A DNA stretch of 64,000 nt. It comes from Geoalkalibacter halelectricus (lineage in GTDB: Bacteria; Desulfobacterota; Desulfuromonadia; Desulfuromonadales; Geoalkalibacteraceae). This document shows, in pieces, positions 44,961-55,327 of the stretch. The stretch spans positions 310,001 through 374,000 of the forward strand of contig NZ_CP092109.1 in NCBI RefSeq assembly GCF_025263685.1. The letters run 5' to 3'. The notes under the pieces were generated by a model. It did not search any database. It worked only from the letters and a program-made list of their open reading frames with translations, and was not told the DNA's origin. Within the stretch, counting starts at the first letter, position 1; each line of letters starts with the position of its first letter. A program made the position numbers and the translations under genes.

Positions 44961-46412
44961 CTAGCCTCCCGCCAACTTTTTCTTGAGCAGATCGTTGACC
45001 GCCGCCGGGTTGGCCTTGCCCTTGCTGGCCTTCATCACCTGGCCGACGAAGAAGCCGAACACCTTCTCCTTGCCGCCGCGATATTCCTCAACCTGGGCCG
45101 GGTTGGCAGCAAGGATCTCGTCGATCACGGCCTCGATGGCGCCCGTGTCGGTCACCTGCTTGAGGCCCTTTTCGGCGATGATGGTATCGGCATCCTGTCC
45201 GGTCTGCCACATCTGCTCGAAGACGGTTTTGGCGATCTTGCCCGAAATGGTGTTGTCATCGATGCGCTTGAGCATGCCGGCGAGCATCGCCGGGGTCACC
45301 GGGCATTCAGAGATGGAAATGCCCTGCTCGTTGAGGCCGCGGATCACCTCGCCCATGACCCAGTTGGCGCACACCTTGCCGCCGCCGTGCTCCTTGACGC
45401 AGGCGTCGTAATAGTCAGCAAGAGCGCGCTCGGCGGTGAGCACCTCGGCATCGTACTCGGGAATGCCATACTCCGTGACGAAGCGCGCGCGGCGCGCCTC
45501 GGGAAGCTCCGGCATCTGATCGCGCATGCGCGCGATCCAGTCCTCATCCACCGCCAGGGGCACCAGATCGGGGTCGGGGAAATAGCGGTAGTCATGGGCC
45601 TCTTCCTTGCCGCGCATGGAGCGGGTCACACCGGTGTCGGGGTCGAAAAGGCGCGTTTCCTGCACCACCTGGCCACCGTCCTCGATAAGCTCGATCTGAC
45701 GCTCGACCTCGTATTCGATGGCCTGCTTGATGAAGCGAAAGGAATTGATGTTCTTGATCTCGGCACGGGTGCCGAATTTTTCCTGCCCGTAGGGGCGCAC
45801 GGACACGTTGGCATCGCAACGAAAGGAGCCCTGCTCCATGCTGCCGTCGCACACGCCGAGATAGACGACGATCTGGTGGAGTTTTTTCAGGTAGGCGATG
45901 GCCTCCTCGGGCGAGCGCATGTCAGGCTCGGAGACAATTTCCAGCAGCGGCGTGCAGGCACGGTTGAGATCGACGAGGGACGAACCCGAGGTTTCCGGGG
46001 TGTCACCGTGCATGGATTTGCCGGCATCCTCCTCCATGTGAATGCGCGTGATGCCGATGGTCTTGGGCCCGCCCTCGGCAGTCTCGATGTCGAGTCGGCC
46101 GTGCTCGCAGATGGGCAGTTCGAACTGGCTGATCTGGTAGCCCTTGGGCAGATCGGGATAGAAGTAGTTCTTGCGGGCGAAGATGGAGCGTGGCGCGATA
46201 CGGCAGTTGGTGGCCAGCCCGGCGAGGATGGCGAAATCCACCGCCTTGCCGTTCAGGACCGGCAGCGCGCCGGGCAGGCCCAGGCAAACCGGACAGGTCT
46301 GGCTGTTGGGCGCCTCGCCGAAGCGCGTCGAGCAGCCGCAGAAAATCTTGGTGTCGGTGGTGAGCTGAACGTGAACTTCAAGCCCGATGACCGTTTCGTA
46401 TTTGGAAGACAT
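44961..46412 (-). CDS. gatB: Aspartyl/glutamyl-tRNA amidotransferase subunit B
   Basis: A 483-residue protein. '[28 protein letters not shown]' (about 4-31) and '[17 protein letters not shown]' (about 37-53) are the GatB start with zinc Cys; '[11 protein letters not shown]' and '[20 protein letters not shown]'-like block (with L in place of F) follow, and the C-terminal YqeY-like tRNA-binding tail ends at residue 483. With GatC and GatA it converts Glu-tRNA(Gln) or Asp-tRNA(Asn) to the amide form. Confidence 0.96.
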   Translation of the reverse strand: MSSKYETVIGLEVHVQLTTDTKIFCGCSTRFGEAPNSQTCPVCLGLPGALPVLNGKAVDFAILAGLATNCRIAPRSIFARKNYFYPDLPKGYQISQFELPICEHGRLDIETAEGGPKTIGITRIHMEEDAGKSMHGDTPETSGSSLVDLNRACTPLLEIVSEPDMRSPEEAIAYLKKLHQIVVYLGVCDGSMEQGSFRCDANVSVRPYGQEKFGTRAEIKNINSFRFIKQAIEYEVERQIELIEDGGQVVQETRLFDPDTGVTRSMRGKEEAHDYRYFPDPDLVPLAVDEDWIARMRDQMPELPEARRARFVTEYGIPEYDAEVLTAERALADYYDACVKEHGGGKVCANWVMGEVIRGLNEQGISISECPVTPAMLAGMLKRIDDNTISGKIAKTVFEQMWQTGQDADTIIAEKGLKQVTDTGAIEAVIDEILAANPAQVEEYRGGKEKVFGFFVGQVMKASKGKANPAAVNDLLKKKLAGG

Positions 46413-46441
46413 GATCGATCCTTTTTGGATTTATCGGGTCG

Positions 46442-46497
46442 GGGCGCACCGATGTGCGCCCAAACGCCTAATGGCCAGGGCGACGCATGCGTCGCCC
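46442..46497. repeat. REP and second perfect palindrome in the gatA-gatB spacer
   Basis: GGGCGCAC-CGAT-GTGCGCCC (46442-46461) is the same stem as the REPs at 7815 and 15194, but here the GTAG foot is changed. A different perfect palindrome, GGGCGACGCA followed by TGCGTCGCCC (46478-46497), lies 16 bases on. Both sit inside the gat operon. Confidence 0.82.
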
Positions 46498-46508
46498 CCA
46501 CGGGCCAA

Positions 46509-47966
46509 TTACAGCGGCGCTTTGCGCTTGTGCCAATCCGTCGCCTGCTCGTAGGCGTGCCCCACGCGCAGCAGGGTCGCCTCGTCAAAGGGCCGGCCCG
46601 CCAGTTGCATGCCGATGGGCAGCCCGGCTTTGGAAAAGCCGCAGGGCAGCGCCAGCCCACAGGTGCCGGCGAGATTCAGCGGGATGGTGAAGATGTCCGA
46701 GAGATACATATGCAGGGGATCGTCGGTCTTCTCGCCGATGCGAAAGGCCGGGGTCGGCGCCACGGGCGTCAGCAGCAGGTCACAGCGCGCAAAGGCATCG
46801 AAATAATCCTGCCGAATCAGGGTGCGCACCTTCTGGGCCTTGAGGTAGTAGGCATCGTAATAGCCCGAGGACAGGGCGTAGGTGCCGAGCATGATGCGCC
46901 GCTTGACCTCGGCGCCGAAGCCCGCCGCGCGGCTCTGGGTGTACATGTCGATCAAATTCTGCGCCGCGGCGGCGCGTACCCCGTAGCGCACCCCGTCGTA
47001 GCGCGCCAGATTGCTGGAGGCCTCGGCGGGAGCGATCAGATAATAACAGGCCAGGGCGTAATCGGTGTGGGGCAGGCTCACCTCGACGATTTCGGCGCCA
47101 AGCCCGCGGTAAACGGCGATGGCCTCATCCAGGGCCTGCTTGACGTCGGCGTCGAGACCGTCAATGAAATACTCGCGCGGCAGGCCGATTCTCAGCCCTT
47201 TGACACCATCGCGCAGACCGGCCTGATAGTCGGGCACGGGGGTATCGACCGAAGTCGAATCCAGGGGGTCATAGCCTGCGACCGCCTGCAAAAGCAGCGC
47301 GCAGTCCTCCACGTTGGCTGCCAGCGGTCCGACCTGATCGAGGGACGAGGCGTAGGCGACCACCCCGTAGCGCGACACCCGCCCGTAGGTCGGCTTGAGT
47401 CCCACCACCCCGCAATGGGCGGCGGGCTGGCGGATGGAGCCGCCGGTATCGGTGCCCAGGGTCGCCGGCACCTGACGCGCCGCCACCGCCGCGGCCGAGC
47501 CGCCCGAGGAACCGCCGGGAACGGTCTCGAGATTCCAGGGATTGCGCACCACCCCATAGGCCGAGTTCTCATTGGAGCTGCCCATGGCGAACTCGTCCAT
47601 GTTGAGCTTGCCGAGCAGCACCGCGTCTTGCGCCTTGAGGCGGGCGACGGCGGTGGCGTCATAGGGGGGAATATAGTTGGCGAGGATTTTCGAGGCGCAG
47701 GTGGTCAGCACACCCTCGGTGCTGAAAATGTCCTTGAGCGCCAGGGGAATGCCGGTCAGGGGCGCCGCATCGCCCGCGGCGAGGCGCCGATCGGCTTCTT
47801 GGGCCCCCGCCAGGGCCTGCGCGTCGCAGCGAGTAATAAAAGCATTCACCCGCTCGTCCACGGCGGCGATGCGCTCAAGAAAGGCGCGCGTCAATTCGAC
47901 GGAGGAAACCTTGCGCTCCCGAAGTTGCTGTTGCATCTCGCGCAGGGAAAGATCAATCAAAGCCAT
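46509..47966 (-). CDS. gatA: Aspartyl/glutamyl-tRNA amidotransferase subunit A
   Basis: A 485-residue amidase-signature enzyme. The Gly/Ser-rich core '[38 protein letters not shown]' (about residues 148-185) contains the catalytic cis-Ser and Ser; the Lys lies in '[12 protein letters not shown]' (about 72-83). It releases ammonia from glutamine and channels it to GatB. Preceded by gatC with a 45-base gap and followed by gatB across a REP-containing spacer of 96 bases. Confidence 0.96.
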   Translation of the reverse strand: MALIDLSLREMQQQLRERKVSSVELTRAFLERIAAVDERVNAFITRCDAQALAGAQEADRRLAAGDAAPLTGIPLALKDIFSTEGVLTTCASKILANYIPPYDATAVARLKAQDAVLLGKLNMDEFAMGSSNENSAYGVVRNPWNLETVPGGSSGGSAAAVAARQVPATLGTDTGGSIRQPAAHCGVVGLKPTYGRVSRYGVVAYASSLDQVGPLAANVEDCALLLQAVAGYDPLDSTSVDTPVPDYQAGLRDGVKGLRIGLPREYFIDGLDADVKQALDEAIAVYRGLGAEIVEVSLPHTDYALACYYLIAPAEASSNLARYDGVRYGVRAAAAQNLIDMYTQSRAAGFGAEVKRRIMLGTYALSSGYYDAYYLKAQKVRTLIRQDYFDAFARCDLLLTPVAPTPAFRIGEKTDDPLHMYLSDIFTIPLNLAGTCGLALPCGFSKAGLPIGMQLAGRPFDEATLLRVGHAYEQATDWHKRKAPL

Positions 47967-48011
47967 ACAGAATTCTCCAGTTCACTTTTCATCTTCCCGA
48001 ATCGACGTTTA

Positions 48012-48299
48012 CTATTCGATGACACGCGGCACGCGGAAGCAGCCGTCGGCCGCCTCGGGGGCATTGGCCAGGGCTTTTTCCGAACCGATGGAGGGACGCA
48101 CCAGATCCTCGCGCAGGGCGTTTTCCACCGGCACCGCATGGGCCGTGGGCACGATGTCGGCGACATCGAGTTCGTCGAGTTTGTCGACATAGGACAAAAT
48201 GGCATCCATTTGGCCGGTAAGAGCCTGTATTTCATCGGCCGACAGGGCCAGGCGCGCCAATCCGGCGACTTTTTCCACCTCGGCGGAGGTAATCTTCAT
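48012..48299 (-). CDS. gatC: Aspartyl/glutamyl-tRNA amidotransferase subunit C
   Basis: A 95-residue GatC, which wraps around GatA-GatB. 'MKITSAEVEKVAGLARLALSADEIQALTGQMDAILSYVDKL' is the typical start, and 'REDLVRPSIGSEKALANAPEAADGCFRVPRVIE' the typical end. The ATG at 48299 fits the family; an upstream frame to 48335 adds an arginine-rich stretch not seen in GatC. First gene of gatCAB-mtnA-glnE. Confidence 0.95.
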   Translation of the reverse strand: MKITSAEVEKVAGLARLALSADEIQALTGQMDAILSYVDKLDELDVADIVPTAHAVPVENALREDLVRPSIGSEKALANAPEAADGCFRVPRVIE

Positions 48300-48537
48300 G
48301 GTCCGTCTCCTACAGCTCGCTGATTTCTTGTGCAAAGTGGCATAATTACCATGCCGGCGGCGGGGTTATCAAGGATTAAGACCGCCCCGGCCCGGCGTTC
48401 GCCGCCAGGTTTTCCGTACGGACAGGGGTAGACATCGGGCGACGTCGACGCGCTTCTTGCTTTGCCTAGCGTTGCCATGGGAGTATAATGGCGCCAGATG
48501 AGGAAACAACCATAATTTTTCAGGAGGCTTACCCGTC

Positions 48538-49188
48538 ATGAAAAAAGTTCTAGTTCTGCTGATGATCGCCGCCCTTGCGGCGGCAGGCTGCGCCCAGCCG
48601 CCGACCAAGACCCAGCACGGCGCGGCCGTCGGCACCGGCATCGGCGCGGCCGCCGGAGCCGGCCTCGGCCAAGCCATCGGCGGCGACACCCGCAGCACCC
48701 TGATCGGCGCCGGCATCGGCGCGGTGGTCGGCGGCGTCACCGGCGGCGCCATCGGCCGCTACATGGAGCAGCAGGAAGCGGCTCTGCAGCAGGCCGTGGC
48801 CGGAGTGGAAGGCGCCAGCGTGCAGCGCAACGTCAACACCATCGCCCTGACCTTTAAGTCCGACATCCTCTTCGACATCAACTCGGCGACCATCAAGCCC
48901 GGCGCCTACGACGAGATCAATCGCGTGGCCAACGTGCTCAACCAGTATCCCCAGACCAACATCCTGATCGCCGGACACACCGACAGCACCGGCAGCGAGA
49001 GCTACAATCAGCAGCTCTCCGAACGCCGCGCCCAGTCGGTCAAGAGCGCCCTCCAGGGCCAGGGCGTGAGCCCCATGCGCATGACCACCATCGGCTATGG
49101 CGAAAGCCGCCCCATAGCCGACAACAGCACCGAATTCGGCCGCCAGCTCAACCGCCGGGTGGAGATCACCATTACCCCGCAGGGTTAA
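48538..49188 (+). CDS. OmpA-family lipoprotein with glycine-zipper segment
   Basis: A 216-residue outer membrane lipoprotein. Lipobox LAAAGC sets the lipidated Cys at about residue 18. Residues about 28-78 form a glycine-zipper region rich in GxxxG ('GAAVGTGIGAAAGAGLGQAIGG'-like, 'GAGIGAVVGGVTGGAIGR'). The C-terminal OmpA domain (about 100-216) has 'LFDINSATIKPGAYDEINRVA' and 'IAGHTDSTGSESYNQQLSERRAQSV' that bind peptidoglycan. Similar to YiaD/PAL-like proteins. SD AGGAGG nine bases upstream of ATG; terminator downstream. Confidence 0.92.
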   Translation: MKKVLVLLMIAALAAAGCAQPPTKTQHGAAVGTGIGAAAGAGLGQAIGGDTRSTLIGAGIGAVVGGVTGGAIGRYMEQQEAALQQAVAGVEGASVQRNVNTIALTFKSDILFDINSATIKPGAYDEINRVANVLNQYPQTNILIAGHTDSTGSESYNQQLSERRAQSVKSALQGQGVSPMRMTTIGYGESRPIADNSTEFGRQLNRRVEITITPQG

Positions 49189-49205
49189 GCTTTCCGCCGA
49201 CCGAC

Positions 49206-49243
49206 GAAAAAGCCCGTGTCACCGAGGTGGCACGGGCTTTTTT
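49206..49243. terminator. Bidirectional intrinsic terminator between the OmpA-like gene and nfnB
   Basis: GCCCGTG (49212-49218) pairs with CACGGGC (49231-49237), extended by inner pairs. Six T follow on the plus strand (49238-49243) and five A precede it, so it can also stop minus-strand transcription coming from nfnB. Confidence 0.9.
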
Positions 49244-49282
49244 ATTTCCAATGGGATGGACAGGGCAGGCAGGATAATTCCC

Positions 49283-49301
49283 GGAGAGTCCGACAGCCTC
49301 C
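49283..49301. repeat. Solo end of the MITE-like family
   Basis: GGAGAGTCCGACAGCCTCC matches the terminal repeat of the elements at 55159-55327 and 59495-59568 (GGATAGTCCGACAGCCTCC) with one change. No second end was found nearby. It lies 18 bases past the nfnB stop. Confidence 0.65.
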
Positions 49302-49319
49302 AGCCCATCCGCAACGGTT

Positions 49320-50732
49320 TCAGGCGGAGCGCAGATAGGCATCCATGGCCGCCGCGGCGCGCTTGCCGTCGCCCATGGCAAGAATTACCGTGGCCCCGCC
49401 GCGCACGATGTCGCCCCCGGCAAAGATCCCCGGCAGGCTCGTCGCGCCGCGCTCATCGGTTTCGATATTGCCCCACTTGTTGAGCTTGAGGGCGGGTTCG
49501 GTCGCCGTGAGCAATGGATTGGCGCGGGTTCCCAAGGCATTGATCACCACCTCGGCCGGCAGGTCGAATTCGCTGCCCGCCACCGACACGGGACGCCGCC
49601 GCCCCGAGGCGTCCGGCTCGCCCAGGGCCATTTTCTGACACCGCAGGGCCCGCGCCCAACCGGCTTCGTCCCCCAAAACCGCCAGGGGCGCGGTGAGCAT
49701 GACGAACTCAACCCCCTCTTGCTTGGCATGGTGAACTTCCTCGACACGCGCGGGCATCTCGCTCTCGCCGCGACGGTAGACGATCATGGCTCTTTCGGCC
49801 CCCAGGCGGCGGGCGGTACGCACGCAATCCATGGCGGTGTTGCCGCCGCCGATCACCGCCACGTGGCGGCCGCGCAGAATGGGCGTGGCGCTGTCGAACA
49901 CCTGCCCGGCCCCCATGAGATTGACGCGGGTCAGGTATTCGTTGGCGGAGTAGACGCCCTTGAGATTTTCCCCGTCAATTCCGAGCATGACCGGCAGTCC
50001 GGCACCGTTGCCGATGAATACAGCGTCGTACTGCTCCCGCAACTGCCCTAGAGTCAGGGTTTTGCCGATGATGACGTTGCACTCGATGCGCACGCCGACA
50101 TCGATCAGGCGCCGCACCTCCTGATCGATGATGCCCTTGGGCAAACGGAACTCGGGAATGCCGTAGCGAAGCACCCCGCCGGTGTCGTGCAGGGCTTCGA
50201 AAATCGTCACCTCATGCCCGCGGGTAGCCAGTTCACCGGCAGCCGTCAGGCCCGCCGGCCCACAGCCGACCACGGCCGCTTGCTTGCCGCTCGGAACGGT
50301 TGCAGGCGGTCCCGGCAGATCGGCGCTGTTGGCCATGGCCCAATCGGCGACGAAACGCTCGAGATAGCCGACCGCCACCGGCAGACCGCGGACCCCGCGC
50401 ACGCATTTGGCCTCGCACTGAACTTCCTGCGGACAAACCCGACCGCACACTGCCGGCAGGGCGTTGTCGCGCATGAGGGCATGGGCCGCGGCGGCGAGAT
50501 CGCCCTGGGCCAGACAGGCCACAAACTCAGGAATATCCACCTCGACGGGACAGCCGGCGACACAGGGACGGGATTTGCACAGCAAACAGCGCTGCGCCTC
50601 GCGCATGGCCTGCTCCAGGCTCAGGCCGAGGTTGACCTCGGCAAAATTGCGGCTGCGCAGCGCGGCGTCCTGCTCGGGCATCTTTTCACGCGCGATGCTC
50701 AGCCGCTCTTTGGCGCTCAGATTGTTGATCAT
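49320..50732 (-). CDS. nfnB: NfnB-type NADPH-dependent oxidoreductase (GltA-like, glutamate synthase small subunit family)
   Basis: A 470-residue flavoprotein. N-terminal Fe-S ligands are in 'CLLCKSRPCVAGCPVEVDIPEF' (about 49-70) and 'CGRVCPQEVQCEAKC' (about 96-110). Two Rossmann folds follow: 'AAVVGCGPAGLTAAGELATRGHEVTIFE' (FAD) and 'VAVIGGGNTAMDCVRTARRLGAERAMIVYRR' (NADPH). Next to an NfnA-like gene it is best read as the large subunit of the electron-bifurcating NADH-dependent ferredoxin:NADP+ oxidoreductase, rather than glutamate synthase beta. The ATG at 50732 overlaps the nfnA stop as ATGA, which supports this start. Confidence 0.88.
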   Translation of the reverse strand: MINNLSAKERLSIAREKMPEQDAALRSRNFAEVNLGLSLEQAMREAQRCLLCKSRPCVAGCPVEVDIPEFVACLAQGDLAAAAHALMRDNALPAVCGRVCPQEVQCEAKCVRGVRGLPVAVGYLERFVADWAMANSADLPGPPATVPSGKQAAVVGCGPAGLTAAGELATRGHEVTIFEALHDTGGVLRYGIPEFRLPKGIIDQEVRRLIDVGVRIECNVIIGKTLTLGQLREQYDAVFIGNGAGLPVMLGIDGENLKGVYSANEYLTRVNLMGAGQVFDSATPILRGRHVAVIGGGNTAMDCVRTARRLGAERAMIVYRRGESEMPARVEEVHHAKQEGVEFVMLTAPLAVLGDEAGWARALRCQKMALGEPDASGRRRPVSVAGSEFDLPAEVVINALGTRANPLLTATEPALKLNKWGNIETDERGATSLPGIFAGGDIVRGGATVILAMGDGKRAAAAMDAYLRSA

Positions 50733-51565
50733 GGCATCCCTCCTCCGGCGTGGGCCAGACGGCACTGCGCCTCATGCTCATGGTACATGGTCAGACGATC
50801 GGCCAATCCCTGAAAGTCCACCAGATGGCCGTCGAATTCGGGACCATCCACACAGGCAAAGCGCGCCTCGGTTCCCACGACGACCCGGCAGCCGCCACAC
50901 ATTCCCGTGCCGTCGATCATGATGGGATTAAGGCTGACGATGGTTGCAACGCCGTGCGGGCGCGTCTGCTCGGCGACAGCCCGCATCATTGGTACCGGAC
51001 CGATGGCGAACACGCTCCGCGGCCGTCGCGCGGGATTGCGCAGCAAATCCTCAAGTTCCAGGGTGACGAAGCCCCGGCGGCCGCGACTGCCGTCCTCGGT
51101 CGTCACCCGAACTTCGGCGGAAAAAGCCGCCAGTTCCTTTTCGAGGAGGATGAACTCCGCACTGCGTCCGCCGATGACGGTGGTCACCTGGTTGCCGGCT
51201 TCGGCCAGTGCCTTGGCCAGGGGGTAAAGCACGGCCGTGCCCACCCCGCCGCCGATGCAGGCCACCCGGCCCCAGTTTTCGATGTGCGTCGGCTGTCCGA
51301 GGGGACCGGCGACGTCGCGCAGAAATCCTCCCGGCGGCACGGCGACGATCTTGCGGGTTCCCGCGCCGATGGCCTGCACGAACAAAGTCAAAGTGCCGCT
51401 CGCCCCATCGGCATCGCCGATGGTCAAGGGAATACGCTCCTCTCCGGGTGCGCTGCGCACGATGACGAATTGCCCCGGACGACGCGCCGCCGCGACGCGG
51501 GGCGCCTCCACGACCAGGCGGTGCAGGCCCGGCGCCAGCACCTCATTCTCCAATACCTTAAACAT
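50729..51565 (-). CDS. nfnA: NfnA-type ferredoxin-NADP+ reductase subunit alpha
   Basis: A 278-residue FNR-like protein. N-terminal FAD domain ('RRPGQFVIVRSAPGEERIPLTIGDAD', about 29-54), NAD(H) domain ('GRVACIGGGVGTAVLYPLAKALAEAGNQVTTVIGGR', about 99-134), and a C-terminal [2Fe-2S] site in 'GTGMCGGCRVVVGTEARFACVDGPEFDG'. This arrangement is NfnA (also called SudB). With NfnB it would couple NADPH oxidation to ferredoxin and NAD+ or the reverse, useful for supplying ferredoxin to nitrogenase or to the Nuo-like complex. SD GGAGGTGATCC lies before ATG. Confidence 0.9.
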   Translation of the reverse strand: MFKVLENEVLAPGLHRLVVEAPRVAAARRPGQFVIVRSAPGEERIPLTIGDADGASGTLTLFVQAIGAGTRKIVAVPPGGFLRDVAGPLGQPTHIENWGRVACIGGGVGTAVLYPLAKALAEAGNQVTTVIGGRSAEFILLEKELAAFSAEVRVTTEDGSRGRRGFVTLELEDLLRNPARRPRSVFAIGPVPMMRAVAEQTRPHGVATIVSLNPIMIDGTGMCGGCRVVVGTEARFACVDGPEFDGHLVDFQGLADRLTMYHEHEAQCRLAHAGGGMP

Positions 51566-51588
51566 GGATCACCTCCTGAAGATGCCTC

Positions 51589-51687
51589 TCAGCCGAGGAT
51601 ACGCCGCCCGGCCAGAAAGCCAGTCACCTGCCCGATGAGCAACAAAGCGCCATAGAAGGTCAAACCTAGAAAAAAACTTTCCAGCAT
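51589..51687 (-). CDS. 32-residue single-helix membrane peptide upstream of nfnA
   Basis: ATG at 51687 to TGA at 51589 encodes a 32-residue peptide, MLESFFLGLTFYGALLLI onward, ending FLAGRRILG: one hydrophobic helix and a basic end. AAAGGAG stands nine bases upstream. It ends 23 bases before the nfnA start on the same strand, so it is probably co-transcribed. Family not recognised. It could anchor NfnAB to the membrane or be a leader peptide; both are guesses. Confidence 0.55.
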   Translation of the reverse strand: MLESFFLGLTFYGALLLIGQVTGFLAGRRILG

Positions 51688-52026
51688 CCTGCGACTCCTT
51701 TCCCTCTGCATACCCTGGTCGGAAAACACGCCCGCCGAGACCCATCTTCACCCCCTAACCAATTGTTATTCAATGGTTTTTTGTGGAACAGGGTTTGGTT
51801 AACGCGGTTTTTTCCACGGCACTCTCCCGCACCCACCCGCAATTGACATGTGGATTCGCCCGGTTGCGCCCCTGGACCGGCACTGAAACCCATGAAAGAA
51901 AATTTAATTTCCTTCATGGTATACAGCAAACAATAATGCCGTTTTTTCGCCTATTCCTGCCGAAGGTCGGTTGGCGCCACGTATACCTTTTTGTCGGTTA
52001 GGAGTTGGTTTTCCTTACCGGTTTTG
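51688..52026. other. Intergenic DNA between nfn and htpX: no gene seen
   Basis: About 340 bases. It contains an imperfect palindrome CCATGAA-(16)-TTCATGG (51889-51920) in an A/T-rich part that could be an operator, and T-rich runs. Promoters for nfnA (minus) must lie here, but no convincing -35/-10 pair was found. No RNA gene recognised. Confidence 0.45.
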
Positions 52027-52056
52027 CTTGACACGCAAAGCCCATGGCCCATAATA
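52027..52056 (+). promoter_or_regulatory. Composite heat-shock/housekeeping promoter of htpX
   Basis: CTTGACA (52027-52033), 14 bases, CCCATAATA (52048-52056): the boxes fit the sigma-32 pattern (CTTGAA...CCCCATNT) and at the same time TTGACA-16-CATAAT fits sigma-70 (spacer one base short). It lies about 120 bases before htpX, a heat-shock protease gene in other bacteria. Confidence 0.6.
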
Positions 52057-52175
52057 AATGGTGCCGCCGTGTCCTCCCTCGGGATGTGCCACAGGCGGTT
52101 TCACCATTTCCGGCAGGGTGCGCGGAACGGACCGCGCCTGTCGCGTCAACAATTTTCCGTGGAGGAAGCAAAGCA

Positions 52176-53063
52176 ATGATGAAAAGAGTGTTTCTGTTTA
52201 TCATCACCAACTTGGCGATCGTCTTCGTCCTCAGCATCGTGCTGAGCCTGCTCGGGGTCGGCCGCATTCTCGACGAGCAGGGCGTCGGCCTCGACATGTA
52301 CAACCTGATCGTCTTCGCCGCGGTGTTCGGCTTCGGCGGTTCGCTCATCTCCCTGGCCATCTCCAAATGGACGGCCAAACGCATGACCGGCGCGCGAGTG
52401 ATCAAGCAGCCCAGCAACGAGGTCGAGGCCTGGCTGGTGCAAACAGTGCGCAAGCAGGCGGAGATCGCCGGCATCGGCATGCCCGAGGTGGCCATCTACG
52501 ATGCCCCGGATGTTAACGCCTTCGCCACCGGCGCGCGCCGCGACAACGCCCTGGTGGCGGTGAGCACCGGCTTGCTGCGTTCCATGGATCGGGATGAGGC
52601 CGAAGCGGTTCTGGCCCACGAAGTCAGCCACGTCGCCAACGGTGACATGATCACCCTGGCGCTCATCCAGGGCGTGGTCAACACTTTTGTCATCGTCGCC
52701 TCGCGCGTGGTCGGGCACTTTGTCGATCGCGTCATTCTCAAGAATGAGCAGGGGCATGGTGCGGGCTTCTTCATCACCTCCATCGTCGCCCAGATCGTGT
52801 TCGGCATCCTGGCCAGCACCATTGTCTTCTGGTTCAGCCGTAAGCGCGAATTCCGCGCCGACGCCGGCGGAGCGCACCTGGCCGGACGTGAAAAGATGAT
52901 CGCCGCCCTGGAGAAGCTACAGAGAAGCGTCAACCAGCCGCACCTGCCCGACCAGATGGCCGCCTTCGGCATTTCGGGCAATCGCAGCTCCGGCATCAAG
53001 CGCCTGTTCATGACCCATCCGCCCCTTCAGGAGCGTATTGATGCGCTGAAACACCACCGGTAA
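52176..53063 (+). CDS. htpX: Membrane zinc protease HtpX
   Basis: A 295-residue M48 metalloprotease. Two N-terminal helices (about 4-24 and 36-55), HEVSH in '[26 protein letters not shown]' (about residues 146-171), two more helices near 160-215, and the third zinc ligand Glu in '[19 protein letters not shown]' (about 225-243). HtpX degrades misfolded membrane proteins. ATG 52176 has GGAGG ten bases upstream and gives the family N-terminus; the in-frame ATG at 52044 would extend it through the promoter. Confidence 0.95.
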   Translation: MMKRVFLFIITNLAIVFVLSIVLSLLGVGRILDEQGVGLDMYNLIVFAAVFGFGGSLISLAISKWTAKRMTGARVIKQPSNEVEAWLVQTVRKQAEIAGIGMPEVAIYDAPDVNAFATGARRDNALVAVSTGLLRSMDRDEAEAVLAHEVSHVANGDMITLALIQGVVNTFVIVASRVVGHFVDRVILKNEQGHGAGFFITSIVAQIVFGILASTIVFWFSRKREFRADAGGAHLAGREKMIAALEKLQRSVNQPHLPDQMAAFGISGNRSSGIKRLFMTHPPLQERIDALKHHR

Positions 53064-53087
53064 ATCCCGAAGGTTTCGTTAACGACG

Positions 53088-53123
53088 AAGGCCGGATCCC
53101 TCGCGGGATCCGGCCTTTTTTTC
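53088..53123. terminator. Intrinsic terminator after htpX
   Basis: AAGGCCGGATCCC (53088-53100), loop TCGC, GGGATCCGGCCTT (53105-53117), then more T to 53122: a perfect 13-bp stem with a U-tract on the plus strand. It lies 25 bases past htpX and also faces the end of the convergent ettA gene. Confidence 0.93.
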
Positions 53124-53147
53124 GTTTAACATTTACAAGCAGGCGGT

Positions 53148-54827
<1,680 letters not shown>

Positions 54828-54930
54828 GATATCTTTCTTGACCTCCGGAATGGGCGGAGCCCCGGCAAAATAGTGCTTGCCAAAAGCCCCAACTTTTGTT
54901 AGCATATTCTTAGAAAAGACAAACGATCTT

Positions 54931-55120
54931 TGATTCTCTGGGATGCGCGACCGACGCCGACGAAACCCTCGCCGACACCAAGAGTCTAACAACCTCGCGT
55001 AACGTCGTGGTGAGCAGGACCGCCCGGCAGCGGGAAGCCTAAAGCGCCGTTTAGAGGCCAGTCCTTCTGATGAAGGGCGAGAATTTCCAACGCGACGTCG
55101 GCATCCTGGAGACCAGTTCC
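54931..55120 (+). ncRNA. ssrS: 6S RNA
   Basis: About 190 bases. Both ends match the 6S closing stem: TCTC/GAGA plus GGATGC (54941-54946) with GCATCC (55101-55106), and CGACG with CGTCG next to it. The middle has the 6S-like order GGTGAGCA, then GCGGGAAGCCTAAA, resembling E. coli GGTGAGCA...GAGAAGCCTTAAA; the 3' end CGTCGGCATCCTGGAGA resembles CGGCGGCATCTCGGAGA. 6S RNA mimics an open promoter and binds sigma-70 RNA polymerase. It lies in the gap between two minus-strand genes and has its own plus-strand terminator. Ends are approximate; no confident promoter. Confidence 0.75.
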
Positions 55121-55124
55121 ACGC

Positions 55125-55154
55125 AAACCCCGTTCCTTCGGAGCGGGGTTTTTG
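55125..55154 (+). terminator. Intrinsic terminator of the 6S RNA gene
   Basis: AACCCCG (55126-55132) pairs with CGGGGTT (55144-55150) around a TTCCTTCGGAG loop that can form inner pairs; TTTTT ends at 55153. Plus-strand orientation agrees with the 6S call. Confidence 0.88.
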
Positions 55155-55158
55155 CTTT

Positions 55159-55327
55159 CTAGGAGACTGTCGGACTATCCGGGCCGAAGTGAAAATTTGG
55201 ATGTTTGAGTCCGGATTTTGGCTCCTTTGAGAGTGCATAGCCGTAGCTACGTGCCGAAAAGGAGCCGGAATCCGGGCCAAACAGCCGGATTTGCAGTTGG
55301 CTCATGGATAGTCCGACAGCCTCCTAG
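55159..55327. mobile_element. MITE-like element, 169 bp, with 22-bp terminal inverted repeats
   Basis: Left end CTAG, GAGACTGTCGGACTATCC (55159-55180); right end GGATAGTCCGACAGCC, TCCTAG (55306-55327); one mismatch between ends, CTAG at each outer edge. Inside, GGCTCCTTT and AAAGGAGCC form a second hairpin. No coding capacity. A short derivative (59495-59568) and a solo end (49283-49301) are in the window. The right end supplies the stop codon of the neighbouring membrane protein gene. No transposase of matching ends is present here. Confidence 0.8.

Noticed and set aside
54931-55120. SRP RNA or cobalamin riboswitch in the ettA upstream gap
   Set aside because: The SRP core (GGUCCGGAAGGAAGCAGCC-like) and the B12 box are absent; the end-to-end stem and internal blocks fit 6S RNA better.
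54828-55280. N-terminal extension of EttA by 150 residues
   Set aside because: It would cross the 6S RNA gene and its terminator and is arginine-rich without similarity; EttA starts at 54827.
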